In this document: positions 34,143 through 45,472 of the stretch, piece after piece | How positions within the stretch are numbered: position 1 is the first letter of the stretch | Layout of the letters: each line of letters opens with the position of its first letter | From: Gremmenia infestans | Taxonomy: Eukaryota; Ascomycota; Leotiomycetes; Helotiales; Hamatocanthoscyphaceae | Reading direction: 5' to 3' | Length of the DNA: 64,000 nt | NCBI GenBank assembly: GCA_032629725.1 | Contig: JAFEVB010000002.1 | Span: 4,154,001 to 4,218,000 of the forward strand | Notes under the pieces: generated by a model | Database searches by the model: none | What the model saw: the letters and a program-made list of their open reading frames with translations, nothing else | Told to the model about the DNA's origin: nothing | Made by a program: the position numbers and the translations under genes

Positions 34143-36899
34143 TTAAGTAGCCAAGCACTTACGAATCTCTTTAGTTTCTTCCTCTGATCTAATAAGTTAA
34201 CAACCGTATGTTTATTGCTAGCCTCAGGCAATGCCAAGCTCATGATTTCAACTGCTATGGCAAGTGAGGGTAATCTTTGTAAACTGCATAATGAAAAATA
34301 GAGGCGGATTGTCAGTTGTATTGGATTGATCTTCAAAGTAGGTATTATCTGAAAGTTCTTTCTAGTGACAAAAGATATACTTATCTACTATACGCCCCCC
34401 TGGTACGTCTCGTCTCTCTCCTGTAGCAACTTGGGAACCTGGAAGATCGTAAAGATAAGGGGTAGTAAAATGCGCTATCTTAGCTCCAGTAGGTATAGCA
34501 GCAGAGCGCTCGCTTTTATGCGAGAAGCTCGCAAGGGAGTCCATTCCTGTTCACTTGCCGCGGGTCAAGATTCAAACCCACTTATTCGAATCTGAGTAAA
34601 CTCGGTACCCTAACCTTTTAAAGTAAAGTTTGCGGCCGGTGCGGCCCTTAATTAAAGTGGGTTTAAGTTCTTACCGGAGAAAAATCTGGGGTCCATGGAT
34701 GGCACTGGGGATTATGGACGGCAGCAATGTTGCGACTTGGCGATAAAGTCTAGTTTTAGGAGCGGAATTAGACTAATACACAACTCAATCTAGTTAAAAA
34801 TGATTGCAATGAAGCACATCTTGCCACGAACAATCAAATGGTCATGAAACTCACTGTCACTGTTTTAGTCCATAACTTCTACTTGTACAGGTTTTAGCCG
34901 CCATTTTATGCACTCTCTCCCAGATCAAGCACTTCACGCCGCTATCGGATCTGGTTTCGTTATTTGAAACCTGTCTAGTCGTCGATCAGGAACATCATCC
35001 ACCCCCTTCACATCGCCAGAGACCCCTGAATCGTCTCGCTTAGCTTACCTCCTTTATTACGAAGTATTACCGCGCCTATCAACAGGAGTGAGTATGACGG
35101 GAGTTGACTTACAACTCTGACTAAGAAGGGCATGTCGAGACGAAAAAACAAACAGCCTCTCGGTAGCGCTAAAGGGTCATTGGTCAGGACTTTCGCGGCA
35201 ACCCGAGTCGAAAGCATGAAAGGAAACTCGAGGCGGTGGTCGAGTTTGCTTGACACTAAGACAAAGTCAAAGAACCTGACTTAGTCTTGCTCTAAATATA
35301 AATAATGGATGGGCCTTCTTGTTTGCAATTCTCGACTGGTTTGCACGGTCAATAGAGCTAAGGATGACACTTGGTGACTGGGAACATACACATTTATGTA
35401 TGTCTTTTTCTATCTTTCGGCTTTCACAGCAACAATTATGGTATCAGCTCTTCTAGTTGACGCCAGATCTATATCCTAATTCGACGTGGCGACATACACC
35501 TACGGCAACTCCGCTAACAAAGCCCGAGAACGCGGCTGTCATCATGAGAACTCATTGGGTTGGATTCCAAAGCTATGATATGCGCCAGAACAAGATGGAT
35601 TCTTTGACAACATCAGGACTTTCGGTAATATGACGATTCTCGTGGCGATTTTGAAAATGGCAGAGACATTAAGGGGAGTGGGACCGTATTCATGTTACTT
35701 AAGAATTTCAGTTGACACACTGTTGCTATTCCGAGAACTGTATAGCGTGGACGTGGAAGATTGTCTCGAGTGCCGCAGATTCGGTCCACTCCAATCATTG
35801 CCTTAATATTATTATGGATCGTGATCAATTGTTATATTGTATATATACTACTATGGTGATCACGTTTTCGTCAAGTTGAATATGATATATGATATTACGC
35901 CGCTCTTACCAACCTGTTCTTCACTTTTAAGCTTTATTCCCGGCATAATACTTCATGTAAGCATATGAAATCCTAAGGTTGTTGGAACGAGTCGCTAGGA
36001 AATCTGCATATAGACCAGAGGTAACGTGATGCCCTTTGATCCCTAATGGAATCGCCCCTCCCCTCTATACCAACCTAGCGACCTGAGTGGGCAGAAGCCT
36101 AGCCGAGCGAGCCGAGCCCACCTATTCCGCGGCCCCTTTCACGGATCCAAGATTATTTTTATCGACCCGTGAAATCTACCCCGCGCCGAGTTAGTATTTT
36201 TCGCCGTTCCCATCTTTCCCAGGACTCGAGAGTTCATGACATAGATTGGCCTGGTATAACACATAGAGTATGATACCTGGCCTGATTTTTCGCGGATTCG
36301 TTGGAGGTTCCAAGCAAATAGTTTTGCGGCCTGAAACTTCGGTCATCATGGATCCTCCTGAGCGGCGCAGTGCAACTTCATTACGCCAATTTCAGGAATT
36401 GCAAAAGTCTTAGGAGCTCGGAAGTGGGATTGTATTCTTTACTTTGGTCCATTAAATATATTCTAGAAATGTGTTTTCTAGAAATGTGTTTTTTTCCTCT
36501 CGTTCATGATTTCTATCTCCTAGTCTTCTATTGTCTCGAAAGAAAGCGAAATGTGTGCACCGGTGATGAGGTTACCAGGTACGGCGTATGTGAAACAGTC
36601 ATCTCGGGACAAGCCGCTTAAATAAGTATATATTTTACTGGGCTGCGAACTTGTTCAATTATCACCAGTGCCTCTGAGAAGCATGAGGCTGAGTCTGCGT
36701 TCAGCAAGCAAACATACTTGGCATAGGATTGAGGACCATGTTGGCATGTAAGATCTTACTACAGCACGTATACGAGGTAATCCTCCCTATTCCCCCATGT
36801 ATCCTTTCTTTTTCTCACCCACCATTTTATCTCATTTTTCTGCTTCTGTCAATATTTGTTCTCCATACGGGGTCCTTCTCCGACAAGAAGTAAATAACA
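34143..36899. other. Gene-poor zone
   Basis: About 2.7 kb with no credible gene. It contains the tRNA-Lys-like sequence at 34479-34556. Frames in the rest are all short. The last 100 bases are pyrimidine-rich leader sequence of the gene at 36900. Confidence 0.5.
34479..34556 (+). pseudogene. tRNA-Lys-like relic (possible SINE head)
   Basis: CTTAGCTCCAGTAGGTA resembles a tRNA D-arm with A box. It is followed by AGAGCGCTCGCTTTTATGCGAGAAG, a good anticodon-arm match to fungal tRNA-Lys(UUU), with a perfect 5-bp stem (CTCGC/GCGAG) but a six-base loop. The T-arm/B box is degraded (GGGAGTCCATTCC instead of GGGTTCGAATCC). A short insertion separates the D-loop from the stem, and there is no acceptor pairing. 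It cannot be a working tRNA. A tRNA-derived retroposon head or an old tRNA pseudogene are both possible. Confidence 0.45.
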
Positions 36900-37824
36900 A
36901 TGCGCCTCATTATTTCCCTCCTCCTTTCTTCTACAGCTGCATACGCGCAGAAATGTTACTCCATGCAGGGCACAGCGAATCCCCTAATGAAGCCATGCAA
37001 CTCGACCGTTAACCCAGGAGCATGCTGTGATATAGATAATGGCGATATCTGCACCTCGTCTGGACTATGCTTAAGACAAGATGGCGCACCGGGGTTTTTC
37101 TATCAGAACTACTGCACCGATGCGAAATGGGGCAGTACTTGTCCAGAGTACTGTAAAGGTGAGAACCAATTTCCTGTCTGGGAACAGAACAAATCGCCGG
37201 CCTGGCTAGAAGACAGAAGCTGATAGCGCGCCAGACAAACTCGACTCAGACTGGTCCGTAATACCCTGCAGCGACGACTCGCCGGGAAAATGGTGTTGTC
37301 GCGCCCCTAACGATAAAAGCAACTGCTGCACCAACTCCTCGGCTATAATCACTACCAACATCGGCACGCTCATGCTCTCAACCACGAGGCCGACCGCTAC
37401 CATAACGATGACAGCAATTTCGACAAGTACCGCAGTGCCTACTGCTTACGCAGCAGGGTATGACGCCGGTATAGCAGGTGCAGCAGAGAGTCGGGAGACG
37501 TGCCCGAAGAACAACACTCCTGCGGTTGGTGCGGGCGTAGGCGCATCGCTTGGTGTGGCGCTTTTGGTGAGTCTGGCGCTGCTGGGTTGGAGGGAGAAGA
37601 CGAGGCCAAAGACGGCATCAGCTGTTGTAATGGATGTGGGGGATCAAGAGAATGGAAAGGGACATTATGGGAGTGGCAAAGGGGATGGGGTGGAGAGGTC
37701 GCAGCTAGGCGTTGATGGACCACCCGTGCAGTTGGAGGCTAAGAATCCACTGTACGAGTTGTCGAGCTCGAACCAAAGCTCAAGCATGAGCCACGGGGCA
37801 GTGGAATCGAGTCCAATTAATTGA
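36900..37824 (+). CDS. Cys-rich secreted/type I single-pass membrane protein
   Basis: Model: join(36900..37158, 37235..37824), 282 residues. The 76-nt intron has GTGAGA donor, CTGAT branch point and CAG acceptor. The 16-residue signal peptide (MRLIISLLLSSTAAYA) is followed by an extracellular domain with evenly spaced cysteines (C-Y-S...PC...ACCD...IC...LC...YC...CPEYC...PC...WCC...NCC). Next are a Thr/Ser-rich stalk and one helix (AVGAGVGASLGVALLVSLALLGW), then a basic stop-transfer and a polar tail with NPLYEL. This organisation is common among ascomycete surface proteins that may sense or bind ligands at the cell wall. No named domain is recognised. Confidence 0.78.
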
Positions 37825-38290
37825 TATGGTCAAGTGTTGCTTTGAATTCCATATTTTGTATATATGTCAATGGTCATCTGTAAAATATTAACCTTTAGTT
37901 ATGGACATCAAGGAAATTCACGGAGAGCTCATGTGAGAACCTTTCTTTAGGGAGATTGATATTAGTGTGAGTCTTTACCCAGGTATTGATAGAGGGTGAT
38001 GCTTGAGATGACCTTCACCAACTACGCTAGCCCTACTAATAAAAATCGCTTCGGATTTGTACAATCGCATTAAAGACCAGGAGAGAAGTAAAATATAGCA
38101 AGTACGGAGTGATAGGGAATGGGGGTGAGATAAGCGTTCTTGCTGAGAACCCTTCAAGAAAAATAGTTTGATATTCATACACCCTTGTGTTCAACAAAGC
38201 ACTTGCTCTCAAATCACATCTCCTCGGTCACTGGGTGAAAAGTTATATTAGCTAAAATATGCGAAGAGAAAGTACCTCCAGTCTTTGACT
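37825..38290. other. Spacer between convergent genes
   Basis: 3' flanks of the Cys-rich protein (+) and the acetyltransferase (-). Nothing else is seen. Confidence 0.5.
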
Positions 38291-39137
38291 TCAAGGTACA
38301 ATTCCCTGGTTCCCAATATTAAGCCTCTGGAACATCCCAACATGATTAATCCCCTCCTCTACCCAGGTCCCCATTCCCTCGTCAAGTTGGAAGCCCCATC
38401 TCGCCCATGCCTTGGCCACTTGTTCCTGAGCATGGACACACATCAGCCCTTGCCATGCTGGAATATCGTCTGTACTTGAAGTTCCTAGTTTATCCATACC
38501 CATTATTTCAACCGACGGATTGAAATACGTTGGATTTTGCTGTACCCAAGTCATTGCTGCATTGACTAAGATTTTCGCTATTCCGGATCCTCTGAATTCC
38601 TTCAATACTGCAATCCTTCCAAGCTTGATATATGGCTCTTTCCCGTCATGATAAGTTGTAGCTCGATCGACAATGTAAGGCAGAGGCTCGGATGACATTG
38701 ACTCTAGTGGATCGAGAGTATATGAAGCGCCCGGCTCTGGATGCGGAGTATGTGGAAACGGTACGAGACGAATAGTTCCAATGGGCTGGGACTTTGTGAC
38801 ACTTTGTTGCTGTTTGACAATGTTGCCCGCTGTGTCTATTTCTTCCGGCTGGGTGGTAGTATTGACAGAGGCGTAGATGACCTATTGAATAACCATTAGT
38901 GAAAAGTCTACGAGAACAGGGCATGCGACAAACCCAGTGACATGCTCTAGCATCGTCCGAGTCATACTCATTTTCCAATGGCACGCCTTGTTCTAGGACG
39001 AAGACTTGCTCCCGAACCTCCATAGCATCCAGAAATGTTTTGGGAATGCTGGCTGGTTGCTCAGATGGTCTACGCTTGCGATCATAACCCTCGAGATTGG
39101 TAGGGCCTTGGAAGGCAATAAAAGGTGTTGCTGCCAT
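38291..39137 (-). CDS. GNAT-family N-acetyltransferase
   Basis: Model: complement(join(38291..38881, 38934..39137)), 264 residues; intron 52 nt. The first exon has FLDAMEVREQVFVLEQGVPLENEYDSDDARACHW, which continues after splicing as VIYASVN. This is the start of the GNAT fold, strand-helix-strand with the 'VR..VF..EQ' signature. QPIGTIRLVPF, YIKLGRIAVLKEFRGSGIAKIL (motif A, with the acetyl-CoA-binding R-G-S-G-I-A loop) and a final AWARWGFQLDEGMGTWVEEGINHVGMFQ follow. It acetylates an unknown amine, and fungal homologues are mostly uncharacterised. The ATG chosen (MAATPF) gives a sensible N-terminus; the frame remains open upstream. Confidence 0.88.
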
Positions 39138-39846
39138 TTTTATATCGCAAGCACGTGCGTGGTTAAAGGACTGTTTTGCAGTTTTGATTTGAGAAATGTA
39201 TCTTGTCAAAGACAATTAAGTCCTAATCATTTGTTTTAATTTCTCGTTTTGCTTTGTAATCCCGAGTAAGGCGGCTTTCTCGTGATTTACCTTCTCCTCA
39301 GTGGTTCCTGCCAGAAGATTTGTTATGACTGCATGCAAATCCTTGAATGGAAGGTTGTGGTGGGTTTGTCCATGTCAGCTAGAGTGCAGACGTCTAGCGA
39401 ACATAAATAATCTAAGACTTTCGCGCTAGTAGCAATAATATCCTGTAGAGGGAATTTTAAAACCACAACATTAATAAAGAAGTAGAATCTTGTTGTGAAT
39501 CCAAGATGATGGAGGGGATCGATTGTTTTCTTCCCAAGCCAAGCCAAGTAGCACGGATTATCCTCAACCTCCGATGCCGTCACGGATGCCTTATATATAA
39601 GGCCATAACACCTATACCTTACCAGGTACAGCTCCTTCCGAACAAAGTGTCCTTTTCTTTCTGACTCGAATAACTTATACGGAACCTCAATTCCACTGTT
39701 TTTGCTGCGAACTGGCGCCTGGAATTCACCTTGTGGACAGATTTTATGTCGGCCTTTTAGGATCTCTATAACTTGCCCCCCTCCCTCGACCATCCGCCTT
39801 TGCAGCTTCACTCATTTAGTTGCTTCCCACATTACAACCAGCCAAC
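39138..39846. promoter_or_regulatory. Divergent promoter region (GNAT / Lhs1)
   Basis: Contains a TATA-like 16-bp perfect palindrome at 39588-39603 about 250 bp upstream of the Lhs1 ATG, and CT-rich leader sequence next to the start. I see no gene. Confidence 0.45.
39588..39603. promoter_or_regulatory. TATA-containing palindrome upstream of Lhs1
   Basis: GCCTTATATATAAGGC is fully self-complementary and includes TATATA. Its position, about 240-260 bases before the ATG, suits a core promoter with a long 5' UTR. Stress-inducible chaperone genes commonly have TATA boxes. Confidence 0.4.
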
Positions 39847-42800
39847 ATGGCCCCCCCCCTCACGCCATATAGCAGGCAGATTGCTCTCCTCACCCTTTGT
39901 ATCAATACTATGCCTCTTCTACCTCTTCAGCTCTACCGCACTGGCTGCGTCTGCAGTTCTGGGAGTCGATCTCGGCACCGAATACATCAAAGCAGCTCTC
40001 GTCAAACCCGGGATCCCCCTCGACATTGTCTTGACCAAAGACTCGCGGCGGAAAGAAATGTCCGCCGTGGCTTTTAAGCCCTCGAAGAATATCAAGAGTG
40101 GAGAGTTCCCTGAACGAGTTTATGGTTCCGATGCTATAGCCCTGGCTGCTCGATTTCCTGGAGACGTGTATCCAAATTTGAAGACCCTCCTCGGACTGAG
40201 AGTAGACAACTCTGTGGTTAAGGAATATGCTTCGCGGCACCCCGCATTGAAGCTGGAGGCCGAGAAGACAAGAGGTACTGCGGCTTTCCGAAGTGGCGCT
40301 TTTGCTGCAGATGAGGAAGCATGGACGGTCGAGGAAATATTGGCTATGGAGCTCCAAAGCATACAGAAGAACGCCGAAGCTCTCGCCGGAAAGGGCAGCG
40401 TGATAAAAGACTTGGTAATAACAGTCCCAGCGTTTTATACTGCAGAAGAAAGACGAGCAGTGATATTAGCAGCAGATTTGGCAGGTCTTCGAGTGTTGGA
40501 ATTGATCAGTGACGGACTGGCTGTTGGTGTGAACTACGCCACAAGTCGGACCTTCAAAAGCATCAACGAAGGTGGAAGCCCGGAAACTCACATGGTATTC
40601 GATATGGGTGCTGGATCCACTAAGGCTACGATTTTGAAATTCCAAGGACGAACCGTGAAGGATATTGGAAAGTACAACAAGACCATTCAAGAGGTACAGG
40701 TTCTGGGCAGTGGATGGGACAGGACACTTGGTGGGGACGCTCTCAACGCGATCATCGTGGATGACATGATCGCCAAGTTCATCGCATCACCCGCAGCAAA
40801 GAGCATTTCGCCCACGATCGAAGCTGTGCAAGGTCATGGACGAGCCGCTGCAAAGCTCTTGAAAGAGGCCGAACGATTAAGGCAAGTACTCAGCGCCAAT
40901 GCCAACACTCAAGCAAGCTTCGAGGGTCTGTATGAAGACGTTGACTTCCGCTACAAGATCTCTCGAGCGGAATTTGAGAAACTCACTGAATCATATGCGG
41001 CTCGTATTGCTGTTGCAATGCAGAAAGCACTAGACGTAGCCGGCCTCAATGTCAAGAACATCGACTCGATTATCCTACATGGTGGTGCCACTCGAACACC
41101 ATTTGTCCAAAAGGAGCTAGAAAAGTTTATTGGCAAAGCTGATAAGCTTCGAACGAACGTCAACTCCGATGAGGCTGCTGTATTTGGTGCCGGATTTAGG
41201 GGGGCTGGTCTCAGTCCATCGTTCAGAGTGAAGGAGATCAGAGCTTCTGAAGCAGCAGCATATCCAGCTGGCATCAAGTGGACCAATATTTATGACAAGC
41301 CACAGCACCAAAGATTATGGCAAGCCACCTCTTTTCTTGGTGCTGAAAAGCAGTACAGTTTCAAAAACCAGAAAGACTTCTCTATCAACTTTTACCAGCA
41401 TGTTCCATCTTCCGAGAATGTCTCTCCTGGTTCAGCCGAAAAGGAAATCTTGACCCTGACAACTCAAAACCTCACCGAGTCAGTCGCTATACTCAAAGAT
41501 AAGTTCGGCTGCAACGATGACGGAATTAACGTGAAGCTCAGCACTCGATTGAGCACGAGCAATGGACAGGTAGAAATTGTCAAGGCTGTTGTCGACTGCG
41601 AGGTCGAGGAATCTGAAGAGAAAGAGAGTGTGATTGATAATGTCAAAAACATGTTTGGATTTGGAAAGAAGGACCAAGCACCGCTATCAGATGACGAGGA
41701 TTTGGCTGAAACCATTTCCTCCAGCTCTACGGAAACCTCCAGTAGCTCCACCTCCACCTCTGCCTCTGCTTCTCCATCCGCCAAGGATGCCAAAGACACC
41801 AAGTCCAAGGACTCTAAAGATGCCAAGCCGAAAATCACGAAGCACTTCGAGGTCATTCCATTGAAGTACAGTACTGAAATCAAAGGCCTTCCGCAATTAC
41901 CTACATCAGAAATCGCACGAATGAAGAACCGCATCGTGGCCTTTGATGACTCCGATCGTTCCCGTCGATTACGAGAAGAGGCTTTGAACCAACTTGAAGG
42001 CTTCACCTATAAAGTCAGAGATTTGCTCGACAACGAAGAGTTCATAGCAGCATCTACTGCCGAAGAGCGAGCAACTCTAGAGGCCAAGTCCGCAGCAGCC
42101 AGTGACTGGATCTACTCGGGTGGCGCTGAAGCTAGCCGGGAGGAACTGAAGGCTAAGTTGAAAGAAATGAAAGATATTGTCAACCCGATCCAAACACGAA
42201 AAGATGAAGCCGTAACCCGACCAGAGCAGTTGAAGGTTCTCCAAGAAGCTCTAAACTCAACACAAACTATAATCGCCGGCATCAAAGATCAAATTGCCAA
42301 CGACACTAAAGCCCACGCCTCCTTCAGCGCCTCAAAGTCAAGCGCCGCGTCCGCTTCGACAACCTCAGCCACACCATCTCCATCATCAGTAGACGATTTT
42401 GCAGACCTCGAAGACGAACCCTCTACAGAAACGGTCTCATCTCCACCAGAAGAAGCAACACTCGCCCCTCCAGTCTACACCGAAGCAGACCTGGCGCACC
42501 CCCAATCACTCTACGTCTCCATCTCCTCCTGGCTCACCACCAAGCTCACTGAGCAAGAAGCCCTCGCAATAACCGCGGACCCCGTGCTACTCACCAAAGA
42601 TATGGCTGCTAAAGCAAAAGAATTGCAAGATATGCAAGTCGAGCTCGCAATGAAGAGCATAAGACAGCCTCCCAAAGTTAATCGTCCGACTACCAAGTCT
42701 AAGAAACAGTCCAAGCCCAAGAAAACCAAGACGAAGAGTAAGTCTGGGGGCCAAAAGACCGGCTCGGCAGAAAAGCCAGAGAAGACATTGGACTTTAACG

Positions 42801-42946
42801 ATGAGGGAATGCCAATGTTTAAGGTTGGCGAGGATGGCGAGATGCCGTCTGAGGAGGAGATTATGAAGTGGTTCGAGAAAAGCAAGGCGGAGCAGGCAAA
42901 GAATGAGGAGGCTAAGGAAAAGCCTGCAACGAAGGATGAATTGTAG
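39847..42946 (+). CDS. LHS1: ER-lumen Hsp70-like chaperone Lhs1/HYOU1 (Grp170 class), C9 frame break at the start
   Basis: About 1032 residues if the break is bridged. The Hsp70 nucleotide-binding domain begins VLGVDLGTEYIKAALVKPG and includes DLVITVPAFYTAEERRAV, ISDGLAVGVNYA, VFDMGAGSTKATIL and SIILHGGATRTPFVQ. The substrate domain is divergent. A long acidic Ser/Lys/Asp-rich insertion and a helical C-terminal region end in KDEL, an ER-retrieval signal. These features define the large Hsp70 that acts as exchange factor and holdase for BiP. The main frame has no ATG before the NBD. The ATG at 39847 lies in another frame, followed at once by nine C (39851-39859). With eight C it would read a classic signal peptide (MAPPSRHIAGRLLSS, then a hydrophobic core ending in ALAASA). 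I therefore infer a one-base homopolymer insertion. Intronless. Confidence 0.92.
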
Positions 42947-43923
42947 GAGTGTGAGAAATAGACTAGATATTTTGTTGCATTTAAGCGTTTTGTACAAACA
43001 CGTGTCACTTTGTCTCGTGGAGCAAGACTGTCCTTTAGTGAAACCGTATGCTTTTTGGAAAACTGCTGGTTTCTGAATCCTGAGTGGGATCAGTAGCCAT
43101 TGTTACGCGGTCATTTGGTGGGGAAAGAACGTCCTTCTAACGCATAGGTACGTTTATTTGTTCCATTTGGAAGATGAAGAGGCGAATCCACGGTTACTAA
43201 AATAGTTAGGGCTGAAGACTCTAAACACCGTTGAAGCATGCGGAAGATATTCGGGAATTTCTACTGTAGTCGAAGGTTGCCTTGATGAAGATCTTGAGCG
43301 ACGGAAATTGCTAATGTCTTGGTGTTAAAGCTTGGCGAATGGCGGTTGGCTTGAGCAGACAGAGCAGCCAGCCAGGTCAATTCTTGGCATGACGTCACGA
43401 AGCAGTTACTCGTATTTTTGCAAGAATTTGTAGTCATAAATAGCTACTTTTTTAGTACTGTACTTTGTAGAGAGCGAACGAAATCTCTGTCTAATCTAAA
43501 AAGTGCTTAGACTGCCAAGTTGCACGTGTTTTTAGCTTTTCATGCAGGAACTGGACTGGCCGGCTTACTCGGCAGTCTGTCTATCTGCCAAAGTCCCCGC
43601 ATTTGGTGGCAGCCTGGCAGGGCGCATTGTTGTTGCATCCTCGTATTTCACCCATCGGTAATTGGTAACATCCATTGCTGTCTGTATAGGGGATACACGA
43701 AGATGCGCAAGAACAAGCATCGTACAGTAGAATCCATAAATACGAGCCTCGTAAAAGTGGAGTAGAAGAATTGTTCCATTTTCATATAATAACCCGATGA
43801 ACCATTTCACTTCTAAACCAGCTCACCATCCATTCATTCTTTCATCTTCACAGTACATCCTCATCTAACTTACAATCCTCTCATCTCCAGAGTTCATACT
43901 CATCTACAATCTACAATTTCAGA
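42947..43923. other. Intergenic, promoter of the small secreted protein
   Basis: No coding sequence is supported. The last 100 bases are CT-rich leader sequence before the ATG at 43924. Confidence 0.5.
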
Positions 43924-44454
43924 ATGTCCTCCAAAATGCTCGCCACCTGCGTCTCCTTCCTGGCAATGGCCGCCTTCGCAACTGCAGCCCCAACTCCTCC
44001 GACAGACGACATTTTCTATCTAACATCCTGCAACCTTGCCGACCACTACGCCCACTCCGCCATCATCTACTACAACTCCCCTCCCCAAAATACCACCACG
44101 GCTTTCCAATCCAAATGGAACTATGCCAACATCGTTACATATCCCGGCAACACCACCACAGCTACGATCAAGGACCATGCTTTCGCTGCCACCATCGATA
44201 GCGGCGCAGACGTGCAGCCAGAGGGAACGAAAGTTGGGACCGCAAGCTATGCTGATATTGCCACGTGCTCTACCGGCTACGACATCTTCAACTGCTACAC
44301 AGGGTCCGGGGACATTGTGAATGTCGAGGATGAATCTGGGGAGGCGGAGAGTTGCTTGAATCAGTTTTACTGCACCAGAGTGAGTTTGTTATTTCTTCGT
44401 TTGAAGAGACGAGTCACTAATGAATTCCCATAGGCTGGTCAGGCTGTTTGTTAA
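43924..44454 (+). CDS. Small secreted cysteine protein (effector-like)
   Basis: Model: join(43924..44379, 44434..44454), 158 residues; intron 54 nt with GTGAGT donor and CACTAAT branch point. The N-terminus (MSSKMLATCVSFLAMAAFATAAP) is a signal peptide. The mature protein is about 135 residues with six cysteines and several N-x-T sites. It begins TPPTDDIFYLTSCNLADHY and ends in SCLNQFYCTRAGQAVC. The last exon encodes only AGQAVC, so the sixth cysteine depends on splicing; without it the reading frame continues 17 unrelated residues. I do not recognise the fold. Small secreted Cys proteins of this size are often apoplastic or cell-surface factors, but no host interaction can be read from sequence. 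Confidence 0.8.
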
Positions 44455-45007
44455 GAAATCGGCTTTAGCATTCATAAGTCAGAGTTCGTGGCTTGAAACG
44501 AGTGGTGATTCGGGGTCAAGACTTTCTTCAAAAGACACTAAACTGTCACTTTTAAATCATCGGGGTTGCATTGAGTAGCGAGAAGAAGGGAGTTCGGTTA
44601 GAAGAGTAATATAAAATCTGTTTCTCGTTTACAAGTAAAGCAATTCTATATCCCTCTATTGTCTCGCAGCTCCAAACATCTTGTCAGCATCTAGAAATTC
44701 CATTGACTTTGTCCTGTCCCCACAGCCTCCCGAGTCATTTCAAGTGAAATGCAAAGTCACGCAAGTCAATTCAATGAATCCTCCCTAACCTTTTACTCTT
44801 GAATCACAACGACTAAGCACAACCACACAAGCCAATTCAATGATTCTTCTCCAACCTTTACTTTCGATTCACAGCAACTTGGTTATCGGTGTATTTAAAT
44901 CAAACTGCCATCATGTACTACTCACTCTACTTGTTACCTCCCAACAACGACCTACCCCCATTACCGACATCCAGACACCAACTCCCATAACATAACCCCA
45001 ACCAACC
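44455..45007. other. Intergenic
   Basis: Nothing is recognised. It contains two copies of a degenerate CAAGTCAATTCAATGAATC(C)T block (about 44762-44783 and 44829-44847), probably a small local duplication. Confidence 0.4.
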
Positions 45008-45472
45008 ATGCCCGTAAACTTAAGCGCCCAAGGCAGCTCCAGCTCCATCCCCAACGCCAAACCAGCTGTCCCCGTACCGCAGTCCTCAGAACCCGCCGTA
45101 AAATGGGGTTTCTGGTATTGCTGTGAACCCAAGGTAAGACTATACTTCCACTTCCACATGCCCTTCCTCTCCAATTTTCCACCTCTATTTTCATTCTGCG
45201 TTGCGAAATAAGTATCGTGGTGGTGATAGTCAGCTAACCCGGAATAGTGCCCAGAATCCATGGACTCATGGCATCGGCAGTGCACCAGCACGACATGCAC
45301 ACATCGCGTGTGCGAGGCGTGTATCAAGCGCGTGGATTTCGAAAAGGATCCGCAGAAGGCGACGAGGCAGGGGTCGCAGAAGGTTGAGGATGCGAGAGGG
45401 ATTGAGTGTGGAGAGGGGCTTGGTGGGGAGGGAGAGGGAGAGCGAGAGGGAGAGGGAGAGGGGGACTTGTAA
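45008..45472 (+). CDS. Small cysteine/histidine protein, probably zinc-binding
   Basis: Model: join(45008..45133, 45248..45472), 116 residues; intron 114 nt. After a Ser/Pro-rich N-terminus the protein reads WGFWYCCEPK, joined by splicing to CPESMDSWHRQC, then CTHRVCEAC. The spacing C-C-x3-C...H-x2-C-x4-C-x-H-x2-C-x2-C resembles small fungal RING/treble-clef-like proteins in which a cross-brace holds zinc. The C-terminus is a low-complexity Gly/Glu repeat (GEGEGEREGEGEG) from a GAGGGA-type repeat and could vary in length. No function is assigned. Confidence 0.65.
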
